NCBI RefSeq assembly: GCF_002909375.1
Contig: NZ_PPXD01000009.1
Coordinates: forward strand, 62,001-126,000
Direction of reading: 5' to 3'
DNA length: 64,000 nucleotides
From: Cryobacterium zongtaii
GTDB lineage: Bacteria; Actinomycetota; Actinomycetes; Actinomycetales; Microbacteriaceae
Positions 60,226 to 64,000 of this stretch are shown in pieces; within the stretch, counting starts at the first letter, position 1; each line of letters opens with the position of its first letter. Position numbers and translations under genes: made by a program. The notes beneath the pieces were generated by a model, which was not told the DNA's origin, ran no database searches, and was given only the letters and a program-made list of their open reading frames with translations.

Positions 60226-61518
60226 CTAGAAGTGCGTCAGGCAGTGGGCGGGCCGCTCGACGGCGAAGAGCCTGGCGGCCAGGAATGCTGCACCCGACGT
60301 GTGTTCGCGCACCTTGTTCGCCGCCGCCAGCGACACGGGGTTCACCGCGCCCAGGTAGATCGAGGAGAGCGCGGCGATGTCCAGTTCCAGGTCGGGCGCC
60401 GAGGCTGATTCGGTGACCCGCGCCGTGCCGCCCTCCACCTCCAGTGCGAAGGTGCCCGCCGTGAGACCCAAACCGTCGGTGACTCTCAGCACCACGGCGC
60501 CGTCGGTGGCGAAATGGCGCGCTTCGAGTGCCTGGCGCACATCGAGGATGCGCAACCAGAGCAGGTCCCGCGGGTTCGTCGCAGACACACATCGCGGATC
60601 AGTCAAGGCCCAAGTGAGCGGGTTGTCCGCCGGCGCCTCGTTCCAGGTGACGCGCTCCACCAGATCGATGGCCGCCAGATACTGCCAGAGCTCCAGGTAG
60701 CCCGCCGGGGTGGCGGCCACCAGGTCCACAATCTCCATCGTCGCGGGCGTCTTGTCCCAGCCGCCGAATCTGTACGAGACATAGCCGTCGACCGAACCGT
60801 CGGGCGCGTAGTGCAGGGCCGCCTTCACCTTGGCATCGGGGCCGCCCTCGCGGCTCGACGCCCCGGCAGCCAGCTGGCGGTAGAACTCCTGACGGCCGAT
60901 GGACCCCGGCTGTTCGCCGTGCAGCCGGGCGAAGACCTGTGGCGCCAGCTCGAGAAGGACCTTGGGGTCGGCGACCTCCACAGAGCCCACCGGTAAGTGG
61001 TCGAGCCGGAACTTGGCGCTGGTATCCACCGTGATGCTCTGCTCCGAAGTGGCCACACCGAAACCGAAACGGCCATAGATCGACGCCTCAGACGCGGTGA
61101 GGGCAGCGATCGCGATGCCGTTGCCCTTGGCCAGGGTGAGGTCTTCGGTCATCATGCGGCGGAGCAGCCCGCGACGGCGGTGGGAGGTGCGCACTGTCAC
61201 GCCGGTGATCAGATGCGCATCCAGCAACCTGCCGAACCCGATGTTGAGCGTGCTCGGCTGGGTGCCGAACGTGGCCACCGGCACGTCGCTGCCCAGCGAG
61301 TGCGGGGCCGGCTGGCCGGTTTGGTAGGCACCCGTGTATACGGCGCCGTCCACACGGCTCCTGGCGATGGACTCCTGCACCCGCTCGTCGCTGCTGCGCT
61401 CCTCATGGAACCCGAACGAGACTGCGCTGTCCCAGGCTGTCGCTTCGGGGTATCCGGGCTCGCCTGGGGCTGCCGGCTCAAACCGACGGATCTCGTAATC
61501 TGCATTGATCAAGGACAT
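60226..61518 (-). CDS. GNAT acetyltransferase, Eis-like
   Basis: This 430-residue protein has the three-part build of Eis proteins: an N-terminal GNAT domain with acetyl-CoA loop 'ITGVTVRTSHRRRGLLRRMMTEDL', a second GNAT-like domain, and an SCP2-like C-terminal domain (LEVEGGTARVTESASAPDLELDIAALSSIYLGAVNP). It ends in a free carboxylate 'CLTHF', which in Eis proteins serves as the catalytic base. Eis proteins acetylate amines such as aminoglycosides or protein lysines. TAGACT stands 7 nt before the ATG (leaderless). Confidence 0.88.
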   Translation of the reverse strand: MSLINADYEIRRFEPAAPGEPGYPEATAWDSAVSFGFHEERSSDERVQESIARSRVDGAVYTGAYQTGQPAPHSLGSDVPVATFGTQPSTLNIGFGRLLDAHLITGVTVRTSHRRRGLLRRMMTEDLTLAKGNGIAIAALTASEASIYGRFGFGVATSEQSITVDTSAKFRLDHLPVGSVEVADPKVLLELAPQVFARLHGEQPGSIGRQEFYRQLAAGASSREGGPDAKVKAALHYAPDGSVDGYVSYRFGGWDKTPATMEIVDLVAATPAGYLELWQYLAAIDLVERVTWNEAPADNPLTWALTDPRCVSATNPRDLLWLRILDVRQALEARHFATDGAVVLRVTDGLGLTAGTFALEVEGGTARVTESASAPDLELDIAALSSIYLGAVNPVSLAAANKVREHTSGAAFLAARLFAVERPAHCLTHF

Positions 61519-61563
61519 GGATCCGAGTCTAGGGATACCAGCCTTGGGTCATTCGGTGACCGC

Positions 61564-63273
61564 TTAGAACGGCGGGTTCTCGGGCACCGGCGGGGTCGGC
61601 TTCCGACTCGGCCTCGGCCGGGGCATCAGATAGCTGTCATCGGCGGGCCGCCTCCGGGTTTTCGGCCCCATCACCGGCGGCCGTGGCCGGGGTGGGCCCA
61701 TCGGGTTCGCCGGGTCGGTCCGGTAGCTGCGTTTTCCGGGGGAAGTCCAGACCAAGATCCCGCCGGGTTCCTGCGTCACCCGCCACTGGCTGAGGTGTTT
61801 GAGCCGGTGGTGGGGTTCGCAGAGGTGGGCGAGGTTGTCGCAGTCGGTGTTGCCGCCACCGGCCCAAGGGTCGGTGTGATCGACGTCGCTGGTCACCGCG
61901 GGACGCGAGCAGCCCGGGAACCGGCAGGTTTCATCGCGGACCCGCAGGTAATTCTTCATGGCCTTGGTGTTCTTGTGTTGGGTTTTGCCCAGTGAGAGCA
62001 CCACCCCGGTTTCCGGGTGGGTCAGCAGTCGGGTGAAGCTCGGTGCGTGCCCGGCGATCTCCCTTGCGGTCTCGGGGGAGATGGGCCCGTATCCTTCGAG
62101 GGTGGCGGGTTCCTCGTCCACGCCCAGCAGGGTGAGCACGGGCACGGTGACCATCACCGTGCCGCGGATGCCGGCGCCCATCCCGTCGGGCGTGATGCCG
62201 TCCAGCAACAGGGCGGCGGTGATGTCGGCGCGGAGCTGGTCGAGGGTGCGGGTCGGGAGCTCTTCCGCGGCGTCTGGGCTGAGGCCGAATGCGGTGCCGC
62301 TTCCGCTGCCGGCGGTGTCGGACGCGGTGTCGGCCGGCGCCGGGTTGCCGGTCTTCTTCAGCTTCACGGCGATGCCGTTGATCCGGTCGTAGGCGGCCTT
62401 GGTGTCGTGGGCGGTGCCGTACCAGTGCAACCAGCCCATCCCGTCCGGGGCGGCCTCCCACCGGCTGTGCCGCTCGGTCAAGGCGTTCGTGCTGCGGGCC
62501 ACGATCGACTCCGGGTGCAGGCGCTCTCGCAGTCGGCGGGCCTTGTCGCGGAACCGGGACACCGGCAGGCGCTTGGCCTCCGGCAGCACCTTCTCTTCGA
62601 ACGCCGCCTGGTCCTCCATCGGCAGGGTGCGCATCTGATCGACGAGCACGGTGGCGTGCCGGTAGCTGATCTCTCCGGCGGAGAGGGCCTCGAAGGTCGC
62701 CGGGGCGGCCATGAGCCAGAGGGACTGATCCATCAGGTGATCCACGGTGCGCTCGGACAGGCGCAGCAGGCAGGCGGTCTCACTGACAATCGTGCGGCGG
62801 GCCACATCCCGGTCGTCCCACCGGTTGTAGGCGGCGGCGCGGGCCTGGTCCTCGGTCAGGGTGGCCGCGTTCACGTCGGCCAACCGGATGCTCTCCGGGT
62901 TGCCGTGCAGGCGGGAGGAGACCTGCGGGTCCTCACTCCAGCCCTGCAGGGCGACGAGGAACTCGGCCTGCCGGGCCTGCGCGATCGCGATGGCGCGGGC
63001 CTCGACCGCGATCAGCTCGGTGCGGCGGGCCAGCTCCGAGCAGACCAACTCGTCCAGCGCCGGATTGGGGACGTACGGCTCGAAAGCGGCGGGTTCGACT
63101 CCGGCGGGCTCGGCTGCGGCAGGTTCGGTCGCGGTGGATTCGGGCGAGCTGGTTTCCGTCGACCCGGGTTCGGTCGGGTCGACAGGGGAGGGGGCGGAGC
63201 CAAGTGGGGCGGACCCCGGAGAGCGGTGGTCATCATCCGGAGCGGGCGGTACTGCCTGGTCGGGGTTACTCAT
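61564..63273 (-). CDS. DUF222 / HNH endonuclease-domain protein
   Basis: This 569-residue protein has an acidic Pro/Glu/Ser-rich head, a DUF222 (13E12-type) helical region (residues about 70-360) and an HNH nuclease domain near the end (CRFPGCSRPAVTSDVDHTDPWAGGGNTDCDNLAHLCEPHHRLKH) with intact His, Asn and zinc Cys residues. The C-terminus is Pro/Arg-rich. Such genes are multi-copy in Microbacteriaceae. Their biological role is unresolved. Confidence 0.9.
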   Translation of the reverse strand: MSNPDQAVPPAPDDDHRSPGSAPLGSAPSPVDPTEPGSTETSSPESTATEPAAAEPAGVEPAAFEPYVPNPALDELVCSELARRTELIAVEARAIAIAQARQAEFLVALQGWSEDPQVSSRLHGNPESIRLADVNAATLTEDQARAAAYNRWDDRDVARRTIVSETACLLRLSERTVDHLMDQSLWLMAAPATFEALSAGEISYRHATVLVDQMRTLPMEDQAAFEEKVLPEAKRLPVSRFRDKARRLRERLHPESIVARSTNALTERHSRWEAAPDGMGWLHWYGTAHDTKAAYDRINGIAVKLKKTGNPAPADTASDTAGSGSGTAFGLSPDAAEELPTRTLDQLRADITAALLLDGITPDGMGAGIRGTVMVTVPVLTLLGVDEEPATLEGYGPISPETAREIAGHAPSFTRLLTHPETGVVLSLGKTQHKNTKAMKNYLRVRDETCRFPGCSRPAVTSDVDHTDPWAGGGNTDCDNLAHLCEPHHRLKHLSQWRVTQEPGGILVWTSPGKRSYRTDPANPMGPPRPRPPVMGPKTRRRPADDSYLMPRPRPSRKPTPPVPENPPF

Positions 63274-63314
63274 GATGAGATCGTCTCACCTACCACCGAC
63301 ACTGCCGAAGGCTC

Positions 63315-63375
63315 CGCGAGCTGTGAGAAAAGCCCCAGAAATCTCGAGATTCTGGGGCTTGACTCACAGTTCGCG
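63315..63375 (-). terminator. Long intrinsic terminator before the DUF222 gene
   Basis: The core arms AAGCCCCAGA and TCTGGGGCTT, with outer arms CGCGA.CTGTGAG and CTCACAG.TCGCG, give an imperfect stem of nearly 30 bp. On the minus strand the core is followed by TTTTCT. It should end transcription of the alcohol dehydrogenase gene. Confidence 0.75.
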
Positions 63376-63383
63376 AGAGGGCG

Positions 63384-64000
63384 TCAGGGGGTCAAAACGA
63401 CCTTGATGCACCCGTCGTCCTTGGCGCTGAAGGTCTCGTACATCTCCGGGGCGCGATCCAGCGGCACCCGGTGGGTGACGAGGTCCATCACGCCGAGCGG
63501 GTCGGTGGGGTCCTCCACCAAGGGCAGCAGATCGCCGACCCAGCGCTGCACGTTGCACTGGCCCATCCGCAGCTGGATCTGCTTGTCGAACATGTTCATC
63601 AGCGGCATCGGGTCGGCCACACCGGAGTACACGCCGCTCACCGAGACCGTGCCGCCGCGGCGCACGAGGTCCAGCGCCATGTGCAGCGCGGCCAGGCGGT
63701 CAACACCCACCGTGGTGAAGACCTTCTTGGCCACCGCATCCGGCAGCAGCCCTGCGGCGTACTGGGTGAACGCGGCGGCGGGGTTGCCGTGCGCCTCCAT
63801 TCCCACGGCGTCAACGACGGAGTCCGGGCCGCGACCGTCGGTCGTCGCCCGCAGCATCGCGACGATGTCGTCGTCGAGGTCGAACACCTCCACACCGTGC
63901 CGGGCGGCCATCTCGCGGCGCTCCGGCACCGGGTCCACACCGAGCACCCGGAAGCCCAGGTGGCGTCCGATGCGGCTGGCGAACTGGCCCACGGGGCCCA
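63384..64000 (-). CDS. Zinc-dependent alcohol dehydrogenase, C-terminal part (5' end outside window)
   Basis: The visible ~205 residues are the NAD-binding and C-terminal part of a medium-chain dehydrogenase. The Rossmann region 'RIGRHLGFRVLGVDPVPERREMAARHGVEVFDLDDDI' and 'GPDSVVDAVGMEAHGNP' match the glutathione-independent formaldehyde-dehydrogenase-like branch, which has a long insertion here. The catalytic zinc ligands lie in the missing N-terminal part. The frame runs off the right edge of the window. Confidence 0.82.
   Translation of the reverse strand, partial: GPVGQFASRIGRHLGFRVLGVDPVPERREMAARHGVEVFDLDDDIVAMLRATTDGRGPDSVVDAVGMEAHGNPAAAFTQYAAGLLPDAVAKKVFTTVGVDRLAALHMALDLVRRGGTVSVSGVYSGVADPMPLMNMFDKQIQLRMGQCNVQRWVGDLLPLVEDPTDPLGVMDLVTHRVPLDRAPEMYETFSAKDDGCIKVVLTP

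Overview
The window is high-GC actinobacterial DNA that looks like a Microbacteriaceae genome (Cryobacterium-like). The supporting features are a DUF222/HNH endonuclease gene, a small 'MGKFIYG' DUF7882-type gene, LAxTG (class E sortase) cell-wall signals, actinobacterial Tat proteins, and many genes that begin 6-8 nt after a TANNNT -10 box (leaderless promoters). Genus assignment is an inference. No rRNA, tRNA, CRISPR array, phage or insertion sequence was seen.

Layout. 1-5.8 kb: the end of an MFS transporter, a DeoR-type regulator, a DUF4406-like/NudK-like pair, a tandemly duplicated SRPBCC protein, a cluster of five DnaA-box-like sites, and three small proteins of unknown role. 5.8-10.1 kb: an MBL-fold hydrolase, then a TetR gene divergent from a KstD-like flavoprotein and an SDR, with a clear operator between them. 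10.2-16.4 kb: an SDR/TetR divergent pair, an acyltransferase-like membrane protein, a PadR operon with two sister membrane proteins, and a TetR gene with a DUF6544-like partner.

16.5-28.4 kb is the most interesting locus. It contains tatA-tatC-tatB, an FAH-family gene, an acetyl esterase, a divergent GntR/FadR regulator, a five-component-type peptide/sugar ABC transporter (with one permease fused to an ATPase), nanA, nanK and nanE. The last three form the standard route from N-acetylneuraminate to GlcNAc-6-P, so this is read as a sialic acid uptake and breakdown regulon. The solute-binding lipoprotein carries a twin-arginine signal, and one 13-bp operator sequence occurs in front of both tatA and the binding-protein gene. 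The locus therefore seems to carry its own Tat translocon for its own Tat lipoprotein.

28.4-35.4 kb holds mixed single genes: two paralogous endonuclease/exonuclease/phosphatase proteins, a luciferase-like oxidoreductase, an F420/NADP-type dehydrogenase divergent from an HxlR regulator, DoxX, and a lipoprotein alpha-carbonic anhydrase. 35.5-42 kb, all on the minus strand, is a fructoside operon: LacI, CUT1 binding protein, two permeases, a GH32-like enzyme and a PfkB fructokinase. 42.1-48.4 kb is an alpha-glucoside locus: CUT1 binding protein, two permeases and a GH13 enzyme, divergent from a ROK repressor. Neither CUT1 system encodes an ATPase.

48.5-59.6 kb is cell-surface territory: a LuxR-type regulator, a 1192-residue VWA and DUF11-like repeat protein with an exact 330-bp repeat period, a decayed duplicate of the Nudix and GNAT genes, an AraC/SDR divergent pair, and a 941-residue phytase-esterase-like wall protein. 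59.7-64 kb contains the intact Nudix and Eis-like GNAT genes, the DUF222/HNH gene and the end of a zinc alcohol dehydrogenase cut by the window edge.
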